Shown here piece after piece: positions 1 through 7,582 of a stretch of DNA of 28,666 nucleotides. Position numbers and translations under genes: made by a program. This stretch comes from Gammaproteobacteria bacterium. GTDB taxonomy: Bacteria > Pseudomonadota > Gammaproteobacteria > Pseudomonadales > Azotimanducaceae. Where the stretch lies: contig VXPR01000589.1 of NCBI GenBank assembly GCA_009839405.1, forward strand, positions 1-28,666. Reading direction: 5' to 3'. Below the pieces are notes generated by a model. It saw nothing but the letters and a program-made list of their open reading frames with translations, searched no databases and was not told where the DNA came from. Within the stretch, counting starts at the first letter, position 1, and each line of letters begins with the position of its first letter.

Positions 1-317
1 ACGACTCCATCTGCCCGGTGGACATGTGCCGCAACCTCGAGCACTTCTTCGCCCAAGAGTCATGCGGCTTCTGCACCCCCTGCCGCGAAGGGCTGCCGTG
101 GGTAGAGTCGCTTCTCATCGACATTCTCGAAGGCCGCGGCGAGGAAGGCGACCTCGACATCCTGGCCCGCAACGCCCAGTTCATCGGCGGCCCCACCAAC
201 ACCTTCTGCCTGCACGCCCCCGGCGCCATGGAACCCTTGCAAAGCGCCCTCAAGTACTTCCGCGAGGACTTCGAACACTACATCCAGCACGGCACCCGCG
301 CCCCCGCCTCCGGCTGA
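1..317 (+). CDS. nuoF: NADH-quinone oxidoreductase subunit F, C-terminal part (5' truncated by window)
   Basis: This is the last ~104 codons of the NADH-binding subunit of respiratory complex I, which passes electrons from NADH through FMN to the N3 [4Fe-4S] cluster in the peripheral arm. The reading frame is open from base 3. It shows the N3 cysteine motif SCGFCTPCREG, with the fourth cysteine in TNTFCLHAPGAMEPL, followed by the usual family ending LKYFREDFEHYI. The start lies outside the window. nuoG is normally next, but here an unrelated hydrolase follows, so the nuo operon is interrupted or ends at this point. A degraded second copy of this same 3' end lies near 4365-4680. Family assignment is firm; the disrupted context is what the sequence shows. 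Confidence 0.93.
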   Translation, partial: DSICPVDMCRNLEHFFAQESCGFCTPCREGLPWVESLLIDILEGRGEEGDLDILARNAQFIGGPTNTFCLHAPGAMEPLQSALKYFREDFEHYIQHGTRAPASG

Positions 318-400
318 CCCAGTCATTCCCTTCCGTCCCACAACCACTTCGCCCCGACGCGAGGTGGAACGGGTTACGCTCTCGGGCTACATGCACACGG

Positions 401-1219
401 ATGGACCCCCCAATGACGCGCGAAGCTGTGAAAGTTGCACGCGGCGGCGGGCGCGACCTGCACGCCGACATCTATCGGCCCGAGCAGGCAAACGGCGCTG
501 GCGTCCTGATGATCCACGGCGGCGGCTGGCGCATGGGTTCCAAGGACATGCTGCCGCCGCAGGCCGGCGCCCTTGTGGGGCACGGCTTCACCTGTGTCGC
601 GGTGGAGTATCGACTGACGCCCGAGTCCCCTTGGCCGGCGCAGATTCACGATGTGAAGGCGGCCATGCGCTGGTTTCGCGCCAACGCAGCCGGGCTCGGC
701 GTCGATCCTGACAAGATCGCGGTGGTCGGCAACTCCGCCGGCGGCCATCTTGCGCTGATGCTCGCGGGCACGCCCACCGTCGCCGAGTTCGAGGGCGACG
801 GCGGCAACGCCGGCATCGACACCTCGGTGGCCGCCGTAGTGGCCGTGTATCCGCCGGTGGCGTTCCACACCGGCGAGCGCTTTTCCGGCGCCAACGCCGC
901 CTCGGCGCTGCTCGGAGAGTCTGCGAGCCCCCACGATGCCCTCAAGGCCAGCCCCATCGAATATGTGCACGAGGGTTTCCCGCCCACGTTTTTCCTGCAT
1001 GGCAACGCCGACACCGTGGTGCCCGTCTCCGCCAGCATCAACATGTACAACGCACTGTCGAAGGTGGGCGCACCGGCAGAGATGCACATCTATTCCGGAC
1101 AACCGCACGGTTGGGCACGTTGGCCGGCATGGGTGCAGCCGACGATGGACGAGGCAGCGCTTTTCCTCACCCGGCACCTGCTGAACCCGCAGGCCTACGC
1201 CGCTCCAGAGCCGCAGTGA
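401..1219 (+). CDS. Alpha/beta hydrolase (carboxylesterase / hormone-sensitive-lipase-like)
   Basis: This is a predicted cytoplasmic esterase of 272 residues with an alpha/beta-hydrolase fold. The oxyanion-hole motif HGGGW is at residues 39-43. The nucleophile elbow GNSAGGH puts the catalytic serine at about 112. The acid is D204 in HGNADTVVP and the histidine is H236 in QPHGW, so the full triad is present in the right order and spacing. No signal peptide is visible. ATG 401 is chosen because homology-like sequence begins soon after it. ATG 413 is equally possible (268 residues), and neither has a strong ribosome-binding site. The frame is open far upstream, but that part is the shadow of nuoF. 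The substrate cannot be read from the sequence; polypeptide-N-formylase or BD-FAE type esterases are alternatives within the fold. Confidence 0.88.
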   Translation: MDPPMTREAVKVARGGGRDLHADIYRPEQANGAGVLMIHGGGWRMGSKDMLPPQAGALVGHGFTCVAVEYRLTPESPWPAQIHDVKAAMRWFRANAAGLGVDPDKIAVVGNSAGGHLALMLAGTPTVAEFEGDGGNAGIDTSVAAVVAVYPPVAFHTGERFSGANAASALLGESASPHDALKASPIEYVHEGFPPTFFLHGNADTVVPVSASINMYNALSKVGAPAEMHIYSGQPHGWARWPAWVQPTMDEAALFLTRHLLNPQAYAAPEPQ

Positions 1220-1540
1220 TGACGACCGCGCAGCAACGCCAAGAAGTGGTTCCAAGAAATGGTTCCCGACACACATACATTCCGTCCCTCAGGCCCTGCC
1301 GGCGATTCCTCACATGCAATGCACCCCCGGCAATCCTGCTCGCGTGGGCCATCAGCGAGGATGGCTGGAGAGCCCTGCCCCAGCTTCGGCGGGGGAGACG
1401 GGCGGCCTGTGGTGCTGAACGCCACCCCGCAGCACGGGTTCGCCGCGTGAGACATCGCCGCCTGGGACTGAGGGACGAAATGTTTGTGTGTCGGAACGCC
1501 CCCGCGTCCCTAATGCCCGTCAGCGGAACCCATGGCGCCT
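1220..1540. other. Intergenic region between convergent genes
   Basis: About 320 bases lie between the hydrolase stop and the stop of the convergent 559-codon gene. I see only short open frames with no family resemblance and no clear terminator with a T-run. A weak direct repeat (AAGTGGTTCC and AAATGGTTCC) lies at about 1244-1268. Confidence 0.5.
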
Positions 1541-3220
1541 TCACGCGTCGACCATCTCATAGAGGACTGCAAGTGGTTCGAGCGTTCGCCAAGAGACCCC
1601 AGTCCTTCTCGCAGCCGCTACGGCCCTGACGGTCGCGTCGACGCAGGCCCTCGCATTCTCAATACCGCTGTCGCCGCTCTCGTCGAGGGCGACAGCGACC
1701 TCGATGGTGGCGCGGGCGGCCTTGCTCAGGTGTTCAAGGTCGTCGTCATGGAGGGCCGGCACGAAGTCGTGCTCCCCGAGGCGCTCCAGAGCGTCGTCGA
1801 TGGCCTTAACGCCCGCGGTTGCCGACGCAACCGATCGACTGAGCACTACTCGTCGCCAGATCATGCCGATGTCGTACTTTTCTGCTACGGGCTGAAGCGT
1901 TGGCAGCACGGTCTGCCACATCCAGCTGACGACCACCCCCACGCGTTTGTGCTCGCACTCTTCGGCGCGGCTCGTCCGAGCAGCCAAAGGAAGTACGTTC
2001 CGCCATGTGACGCCGTTCCGTTCCTCCGTCGAAATCTCATCCTGGATGAGCACGATCCAGCGTCCGATCACGTATGACATGGATCGCGGCACCCTATTGG
2101 CTAGCATCCCCGTCAGTGCCATGTACACTGCAGCCATTGAGCCTGCGGCTTCCCTAGTGCCAGTTCCCCTCGGAATGACGTAGCCCGGCCGGGCGAGGTA
2201 GGCTCGAAGGCGTTCGCCAGCCTCGGGTGTCCATGGCCGTTCGAAGTGTACGAAGTACTTCGGGAGTGTCATCCACAGTTCCACCGCGATGGCGTTGGCT
2301 TTATCCCCTCCATCGACCGAGTGGTACGTCACGCCGCCTTGCGTCACCGAACACTTCACATTCGGTAGCTTGTTCTCCGGGTCGCCCGCGCGCCCTGTGC
2401 CATGGCGTAGAAAGGTCGGCTGTAGGAAGGCCATCAGTTTCATCGCTTCCATGTCTCCACGGATCTCCGCGGACGTGTCAACGTGCGCCAACGCACGCGC
2501 GAACAGCCGGACATCAACGTGATCAACGCGCGCCCACGGATCGAATGCCAACCGCGACTCGAGCCCCTCCCATCCGAACTCATCCCGACGCCGCCGCCAT
2601 TCGCGGTATTCCTCATCCTTCCGTCGTTGGATTACGTCCCACCCGAAGGCGGCATCGTGCAGGGCCGCGAGAACCGCGGCAACGCGGTGCTCCTCGCCTG
2701 GTGGTACCGCGAGCCATTGCGTTACGGGATAGTTGTCTTCGACTGGAGGAGCCGCCTCGTCCATCGGCCAGATGGCCCACGCGATGGCGTCCCACTCCTG
2801 TCTGGTGATGTGACCAGCGGACGTGACGGCCTCGAACCGGTCTAATCCTGCACGGTCCCTTTCGTACCGCAGAGAATCAGCGACCAGATGCAACGCCGCC
2901 TCCTCGCGCGTTGCCTGTGCGAGCGGCACGTACGCGAGTGGCATCCACTGTGGACGTTCCCACTCGTCCGGCACCTTCGTCCACAGCACCCAATGGCGCC
3001 TTGCCCTGTGCAGGTAGTAGGAGCGCACTCGCTCCTGCATCGAGCCCCAGTTCCACTCGATCGTCCCCAGGAACCGAACTTTTCCGGGTCCCCGTGGATA
3101 CGCTGCACCCGGGGGTTTCTCTTCGTAGCCAACGACGGCATCGAATGGACTAGGGCGCCTGACAGATGCCGCAACAACAGGGTCTTTCGCCGGCGCCGAT
3201 TTTGCGGGCTCCTGGATCAT
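1541..3220 (-). CDS. Uncharacterised 559-residue protein
   Basis: This is a long uninterrupted frame on the minus strand starting at ATG 3220, with a weak purine-rich ribosome site (GAAAGAGCGG) just upstream. I do not recognise the family. The product is soluble-looking, rich in Trp, Arg and Glu, without signal peptide or membrane spans. There is a charged arginine-rich helix about residues 200-220 (RRKDEEYREWRRRRDE) and a mostly helical C-terminus. A frameshifted relative of the last ~80 residues lies at about 5879-6128, which supports this being a real protein-coding family rather than a chance frame. No neighbour suggests a role. A catalytic motif could not be identified, so function is left open. 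Confidence 0.72.
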   Translation of the reverse strand: MIQEPAKSAPAKDPVVAASVRRPSPFDAVVGYEEKPPGAAYPRGPGKVRFLGTIEWNWGSMQERVRSYYLHRARRHWVLWTKVPDEWERPQWMPLAYVPLAQATREEAALHLVADSLRYERDRAGLDRFEAVTSAGHITRQEWDAIAWAIWPMDEAAPPVEDNYPVTQWLAVPPGEEHRVAAVLAALHDAAFGWDVIQRRKDEEYREWRRRRDEFGWEGLESRLAFDPWARVDHVDVRLFARALAHVDTSAEIRGDMEAMKLMAFLQPTFLRHGTGRAGDPENKLPNVKCSVTQGGVTYHSVDGGDKANAIAVELWMTLPKYFVHFERPWTPEAGERLRAYLARPGYVIPRGTGTREAAGSMAAVYMALTGMLANRVPRSMSYVIGRWIVLIQDEISTEERNGVTWRNVLPLAARTSRAEECEHKRVGVVVSWMWQTVLPTLQPVAEKYDIGMIWRRVVLSRSVASATAGVKAIDDALERLGEHDFVPALHDDDLEHLSKAARATIEVAVALDESGDSGIENARACVDATVRAVAAARRTGVSWRTLEPLAVLYEMVDA

Positions 3221-4364
3221 TCGTCCGCTCTTTCAGCCCCTTGGGTCTTTGAGTTTAGTCCACAAGCAAGCGACGCTGTCGCCCCACACATGGTCGCGCA
3301 AGCGCCACTCGCATCGTCAGGCCGTCGTCTCCTGACCTTCATCTAGAGCCTTGAATCGGGCATTGCCCACGAGGTCGAAATGCGGAAGGCAGCGCCCGTA
3401 CTGCCATCGTCCCGCCTTGGCCACGGTAAACGTCCTCCACTTCCACGGTCCTCACCCTCGTCCACACATTATCGATCGCGGCGTCCGCCGGTCCGGTCGC
3501 CGGTTGATACCTGATCTGCCAGTCCCACGCCTTTGAGGAGCCTAGAGGCTGGCACACAAATCAGCTCGCGACGTAGAGCCGGCCGCCCCGGGCCACGACC
3601 GACTGCCCCGCGAACCGCCAATCGGGCGGCGCGTGCGGCCGGGGGCTGCCAGTTCGCCCGCGCTCTATGAGTGTTTTGGGGAATACACGCACACGGGCTC
3701 GCGGTTTCGCAAACCGGGCGCAAGCCGACGAAATGGCTGCCGGTGGCCGGCCGCAGCTCGATGTCGAGCGTCAGCGACCCGCGGTCGACGGCCCAGCGCC
3801 GTCGACCAGCAGGTCCTCCGCCGGCGATAGGCGCCAGCCGCGGGAGGAACACGAGACCCTACGCCGCGCCCCTGCGGCGGGCAACGATCGCTTCCGTCCT
3901 CCGGGGGAAGAGGCCGCGACTGACGACCGGGTGAACCGGTGGGCTCACTCGCCGGCCGCACACGCCGTGAGATCGGACGCGTTGCCAGGCACCTTACGGA
4001 ACCGCCGCAACGGAAGCCCGACGCCATCGCGCATGTCCTTCCGCGCTCGCGGACTCTCGGGTCCATCGCCCAGCCCCAGTTGCCCAGTGCCGGTTCGTCC
4101 GTCGGCTGCCTCAGCGTGGCACCCGTGCTCGGCCGGTCAGCCCCCGAGGGTTGTCCGCTTCGCACCGACCTCGCTGGCGCGAGGTGACCGGCCTGCGCGG
4201 GCACAGCCGTTCGGGACCGACGCAGCGCAGCGTCGCAACCCGAAGCGGAGAACCACATGGACCGTCAACTTCTCATCGCCCAACGGAGCGGCAGGCTCCC
4301 CAAGGGCTTCGTGCCGCCCGCGGCCCTTCGCGACGAGCCGCCTCGGTACTCGCAGCCGAGGGCC
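3221..4364. other. Gene-poor stretch, probably decayed sequence
   Basis: About 1.1 kb holds only overlapping open frames typical of high-GC DNA, none with a recognisable domain. Short fragments on the minus strand (for example around 3339-3557) have protein-like composition but break into other frames, as expected of decayed genes. A 36-codon frame starts at ATG 4257, with no homology that I recognise. No insertion-sequence ends, tRNA or convincing terminator was seen. Confidence 0.45.
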
Positions 4365-4680
4365 TGACGTGACGCAACACCTGCAACACCTATTCACGGA
4401 CCAGGTTGCGATCTTCATGGCGGTCTCCGCAGCGGCTTCTGCCACGCGCTGCCACGACGGGCTACCCTGGGTGGAGTCGCTTCTCATCGACATCCTCGAA
4501 GGCCGCGGCGAGGAGGGCGACCTCGACATCCTCGCCCACAATGCCCAGTTCATCAGCGGCCCCACCAACACCTTCTGCCTGCACGCCCCCCGGTGCCATG
4601 GAGCCCCTGCAAACGCCCTCAAGTAACTTCCGCGAGGACTTCGAACACTACATCCGCCAAGGTACGAGACCGCACGCAAG
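4365..4680 (+). pseudogene. nuoF: Degraded second copy of the nuoF 3' end
   Basis: From about 4460 the DNA closely matches the intact nuoF end at 90-290 (for example GAGTCGCTTCTCATCGACAT in one reading and near-identical flanks), ending soon after the FEHYI codons. Weaker similarity reaches back to about 4365 (VTQHLQHLFTDQ against MCRNLEHFFAQE). The copy is broken. The cysteine motif is lost and replaced by an unrelated stretch. An extra C near 4590 shifts the frame, a base is missing near 4611, and another is added near 4625, which makes an early stop (AAGTAA). It cannot make a functional subunit. It is best explained as a leftover of a duplication. Confidence 0.85.
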
Positions 4681-5064
4681 CGTCCAAGGCAGGACCGCTT
4701 AAGGATGGCCAGCACTGACGGCGAACGCCCAAAGTCACTGGCCGGACCGCCGGGGGCGTCCTTCCCCTCGCCGGCACATAACGCCGCAGCCAACACCTGT
4801 CAACGGCTTGTGCATGGCGCCGGGCCAATACATTGCAGTCCGGGAAGCGGCCGTTTTGCGGTTTGCGAAGGCGACCGTTCTCGTCGAAGGTCGCGGCAAT
4901 CGCCGCCCGGTGGTGCGCACGGGTCCTACACCTCCTCGCCTTAGCGACTCGGTCTTGACCGGCGTCGGGCCTCTTTGCTTCAGGATCCGTCGCGGCCTGC
5001 GGTCCTAGAGAACACCGTTCCGAGCTGTCTTCGAGCGGCTCGCCATCGGTGCCAAACCCCTCAT
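4681..5064. other. Intergenic region without a recognised gene
   Basis: This stretch lies between the nuoF remnant and the stop of the minus-strand membrane-protein gene. Only short shadow-like frames are present. No terminator with a T-run, repeat or RNA gene was seen. Confidence 0.4.
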
Positions 5065-5481
5065 TCACGCACATTCAGTCCCACGCAGGAACTCGCCCAA
5101 ACTGTCACCACGTGCGGAGATTGCAGTCCGACCGGACTCTGTGTCCCTTACCGACACTACGCCTGCGTCCCACGCTGTTCGAAAACGAGAAGCGCTGTGC
5201 AGAGCCCACTGTTTGGTCCGGCCCCCGGCGCGCTTTTGGACGATTCGGCCGGCGATCAGGAAGATCCCGATGCAGATGGGCAGGGAGAGGAGCCCGATCA
5301 GCCAGCCGTATCCGATGAAGACCAGTACGACAGCGACGATGCTCCCCCACATTGCAAGTGAGTTCTCGTAACCGCGGTATCCCGGCATACCCGGCACGTT
5401 CGCACTAGTCAGGTTGACCCCTACGGCGATCTTCCCCCCATCGACCAAGCGCTTAAATGACGCAAACTCTCTCTCGTCCAT
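5065..5481 (-). CDS. Small predicted membrane protein (138 residues)
   Basis: I do not recognise the family. ATG 5481 is chosen because a strong ribosome site GGAGGAG sits 9 bases before it; an upstream GTG at 5517 is in frame but less well placed. Residues about 41-59 and 62-80 form two hydrophobic helices, a probable helical hairpin in the inner membrane. They are followed by a basic stretch (QKRAGGRTK), consistent with a cytoplasmic C-terminal side. The region before the hairpin is rich in Gly and Pro. It lies just downstream of, and on the same strand as, another small membrane protein (5539-5811). The two probably form a two-gene operon. No function can be given. Confidence 0.6.
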   Translation of the reverse strand: MDEREFASFKRLVDGGKIAVGVNLTSANVPGMPGYRGYENSLAMWGSIVAVVLVFIGYGWLIGLLSLPICIGIFLIAGRIVQKRAGGRTKQWALHSASRFRTAWDAGVVSVRDTESGRTAISARGDSLGEFLRGTECA

Positions 5482-5538
5482 GTCGCCGGACTCCTCCACC
5501 AAGCTCTCTCCGACCACGACACCACGTTCGCTACTAGA

Positions 5539-5811
5539 TCACTTATGTTTACCGTTCGGTCCCCAGTTGACTTGGCAGTAGTCGGCGGCACGTTTGACCT
5601 TGGCCTCCTTCAGGCATTCCATCAGCTTCTGCCCCCGCTGGTACTCCTCGTAGTCGAAGTCGCTGAGTGCGGCAAAAAGAAAGAGACCCCCAAACAGGAC
5701 GCCGAACCCGAGCGGCACCGCGATGCCGATGCCGACGGCACTCACCACCACATCCTTGACACGCCTAAGTCTTGCTTGGCGCTTGATCTCCGGTGTCTCT
5801 CGGGCAGTCAT
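5539..5811 (-). CDS. Small single-span membrane protein (90 residues)
   Basis: The start at ATG 5811 is supported by the ribosome site AAGGAG seven bases upstream; a longer in-frame start at 5838 lacks one. The N-terminus is basic (about residues 9-19, KRQARLRRVK). One long hydrophobic helix spans about residues 21-49, and the C-terminus is charged and contains two cysteines (C66 and C79). The topology suggests an N-in inner-membrane anchor with the cysteine-bearing tail outside, though this is inferred from charge alone. It is the first gene of a likely pair with the membrane protein at 5065-5481. The family is not recognised. Confidence 0.6.
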   Translation of the reverse strand: MTARETPEIKRQARLRRVKDVVVSAVGIGIAVPLGFGVLFGGLFLFAALSDFDYEEYQRGQKLMECLKEAKVKRAADYCQVNWGPNGKHK

Positions 5812-5840
5812 CCTTGTGCTCCTTACCGTGAGGCGCATTG
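5801..5840 (-). promoter_or_regulatory. Strong ribosome-binding site deciding the 5811 start
   Basis: On the minus strand AAGGAG is followed by seven bases and then ATG at 5811. It marks the true start of the 90-residue protein and shows that the sequence just upstream, which belongs to a decayed gene, is not translated as part of it. Confidence 0.6.
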
Positions 5841-5878
5841 ACCCTTCGCATGTGCGCTCGCCACGGGGCGCCTCTGCG

Positions 5879-6128
5879 GAACCCTATCATCTTCTGCAGC
5901 ATGGCCGTGGGATCGAGCCTTCGCAATGGCACTCCAGTGTTGATTGCCGCCCTTGTAGCTTTGACGGCAGCCGAGATGGCTGTTGGCGTCCGTCGTCTCG
6001 ACGACGTCGCGTTCGCCGGACGCAACAGCGATCTCGCACGCGGCCTTGCCCGCCTCACACAGACACTCAAGATTGCCCTTGACGGGGATGAACTCATCGT
6101 CCGGCAGGGCGTCTGAAGCCCTCGGCAC
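5879..6128 (-). pseudogene. Frameshifted remnant of a paralogue of the 559-residue protein (C-terminus)
   Basis: Read on the minus strand from about 6113, one frame gives DDEFIPV and then GKAACEIAVA. These resemble EHDFVPA and KAARATIEVAVA of the 559-residue protein encoded at 1541-3220. After one extra base near 5983 the next frame gives AISAAVKATRAAINTGVPL and a tail ending LQKMIG. These match ATVRAVAAARRTGVSW and the tail LYEMVDA in the same order. Removing the single base restores an aligned frame (DATAISAAV against DATVRAVAA). Upstream of about 6150 there is a stop and no clear homology. The fragment is therefore a 3' remnant, not a working gene. Confidence 0.7.
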
Positions 6129-6257
6129 CCTCGACGACGGCGGTGACCGCCTGAGCCGTTCGACAAGTCAGTGCAGGTCGCCGTCCGAAGTCCTATAGGC
6201 TGCTAGGCTTGCAGGGTCGCACTGCGGGAATCGCCAGATGACTCACGAGCCCACGCC

Positions 6258-7283
6258 ATGACCGAATCGAAGCGTCTGAAGCTGGCACTGGTTGGTTGCG
6301 GCAACATCGCTCGGGCGCACTGGCGCGGCATTCGCTATGTGGCGACGGACATCGACGTGACTGCGGTGGTGGATGCGGATGCGGGGCGGGCCGAGGCCAT
6401 GGCCGAACGTACCGGCGCCGCCGCGTTCACGTCGCTGGCCGATGCACTGGCCGACGGCGATTTCGATGCGGTGGACCTGATGTTGCCGCACGATCTGCAC
6501 GAGGAGTATGCCGGGCAGGTGTTCGCCGCCGGCAAGCATCTGGTGCTCGAAAAGCCCATCGCGCCCGACCTTGCCGCAGCCGGGCGCATCTTCGAAGCGG
6601 CGGAGCGTGCCGGCACGGTCTTCATGGTGGCGGAGCAGGCGCAGTATTGGCCCGATGTGATTCGGGCGCGCGAACTCATCGACGCTGGCGAGATTGGTGA
6701 GGTGATCACTGCCCGCGCCTGCTTCTACGACCCGCTCAACGTCGATCCGGAAGACCCGATTCCGTGGCGCTTTCGCCTCAAGCGCGCCGGCGGCGGCATC
6801 AGCATCGACGGCGGGGCGCATTGGATCCGTCCCTTGCGGATGCTGCTCGGCGAGATCGACGCCGTCATCGCCGTCACCGGCCGCCACATTGAGGCGATGG
6901 AAGGCGAATCCTTCGCCCACGCACTGTTCCGCTTCCAAAGCGGCGTGACAGCCACCTTCGACGCCCTATTGCACGCAAGCCCCGTGGCACCCACCGAGGA
7001 CTTTCGCGTCACCGGCACGGGCGGCGAGATCGTCATCGAGCATGGCCGGGAAGGCCGTCTGCTGCTCTTCAACGCCACCCACCCCGAGGGCACGGAAGTG
7101 ATGCAGGGCTTCCCCGGCAAGGTGGACAGCTACGGCGAGGAACTCAAGGATTTCGCCAGCGCAGTTCTGCACGGCACGGAGTTGGCCGCACACCCCGAGA
7201 AGGCCTTGGGCGAACTGCGCACTGCCCTCGCAATGTACCGCTCCGCGCAATCCGGCCACTGGGAGAATGTCTGGGATGACTAA
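6258..7283 (+). CDS. Gfo/Idh/MocA-family NAD(P)-dependent oxidoreductase
   Basis: This is a 341-residue cytoplasmic dehydrogenase of the family that oxidises or reduces sugars, inositols and related polyols. The N-terminal Rossmann domain shows GCGNIA at residues 13-18 and an acidic residue (D39) at the end of the second strand for the nucleotide ribose. The family motif EKP is at 98-100. The C-terminal domain holds the GGGISIDGGAHWIR segment at about 173-186, with D179 and H183 in the positions expected for catalysis. Length is typical. ATG 6258 has no strong ribosome site but is the first start with family-like sequence. The next gene is separated by a hairpin-rich spacer, so it is probably transcribed alone. 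The substrate cannot be predicted. Confidence 0.92.
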   Translation: MTESKRLKLALVGCGNIARAHWRGIRYVATDIDVTAVVDADAGRAEAMAERTGAAAFTSLADALADGDFDAVDLMLPHDLHEEYAGQVFAAGKHLVLEKPIAPDLAAAGRIFEAAERAGTVFMVAEQAQYWPDVIRARELIDAGEIGEVITARACFYDPLNVDPEDPIPWRFRLKRAGGGISIDGGAHWIRPLRMLLGEIDAVIAVTGRHIEAMEGESFAHALFRFQSGVTATFDALLHASPVAPTEDFRVTGTGGEIVIEHGREGRLLLFNATHPEGTEVMQGFPGKVDSYGEELKDFASAVLHGTELAAHPEKALGELRTALAMYRSAQSGHWENVWDD

Positions 7284-7288
7284 CAACG

Positions 7289-7312
7289 CTCCGGGAGCGC
7301 CTTCGGAGTTTT
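7289..7312 (+). terminator. Candidate rho-independent terminator after the oxidoreductase
   Basis: CTCCG (7289-7293) pairs with CGGAG (7304-7308) and is followed at once by TTTT (7309-7312), six bases after the stop codon. The stem is short. An alternative fold CGCTCC-G-GGAGCG overlaps it. It is plausible but weak. Confidence 0.4.
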
Positions 7313-7318
7313 CCAGCC

Positions 7319-7506
7319 CGGCGAGGACGCGGGGTCGCCGACGCACAGGGCACAAGGCCGCTTCTCCTGCCTTCAAGGCCGCGGGGGCCTTGGGGGGGAG
7401 GGCATCTTGCCCTCCCGCGCGCCGCAAGGCGCGAACCGCGCTGCACATCTTTTTCCGCGAGATTCGCGCGCCTGTCGGCGCGTGCGAGGGCGAGACGACC
7501 TCGCCC
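7319..7506. repeat. Cluster of six perfect inverted repeats (hairpin array)
   Basis: Six perfect stems follow one another. They are CGGCGA/TCGCCG (7319-7340), CAAGGCC/GGCCTTG (7374-7392), GGGAGGGCA/TGCCCTCCC (7396-7416, 3-base loop), CGCGCC/GGCGCG with a GCAA loop (7418-7433), CGCGCC/GGCGCG with a TGTC loop (7467-7482) and GGGCGAG/CTCGCCC (7488-7506). None has a T-run on the plus strand. They fill most of the spacer between the oxidoreductase and the receptor start. They may be a REP-like extragenic element or a structured leader; the sequence does not decide. Confidence 0.65.
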
Positions 7507-7569
7507 CCAGGGCTCCGACTTCGATTCAGGTTGCCAAAGAACCAGCGTGTTAGGCGATTTGGTCCATGT

Positions 7570-7582
7570 AAGGGAGCGCCCC
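7570..7582 (+). promoter_or_regulatory. Ribosome-binding site for the receptor gene
   Basis: AAGGGAG at 7570-7576 with a six-base spacer precedes ATG 7583. It is one of the better ribosome sites in the window. It argues that translation of the receptor starts here rather than at the open-frame limit 7267, which lies inside the preceding gene. Confidence 0.55.

Noticed and set aside
26..400. N-terminal extension of the hydrolase frame across nuoF
   Set aside because: The product is Arg/Pro/His-rich and out of frame with clear nuoF coding sequence.
374..1276. 300-codon open frame on the minus strand
   Set aside because: It lies opposite the hydrolase gene, which has a complete catalytic triad; the minus-strand product is Arg/His/Gly-rich with no domain, as expected of a high-GC shadow.
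3667..4626. 319-codon plus-strand frame
   Set aside because: Low-complexity Arg/Pro/Ser-rich product; only its end has meaning, as one frame of the nuoF remnant.
7267..7582. Using the open-frame limit at 7267 as the receptor start
   Set aside because: It would overlap the oxidoreductase gene and add about 150 residues translated from the hairpin cluster before the signal peptide.
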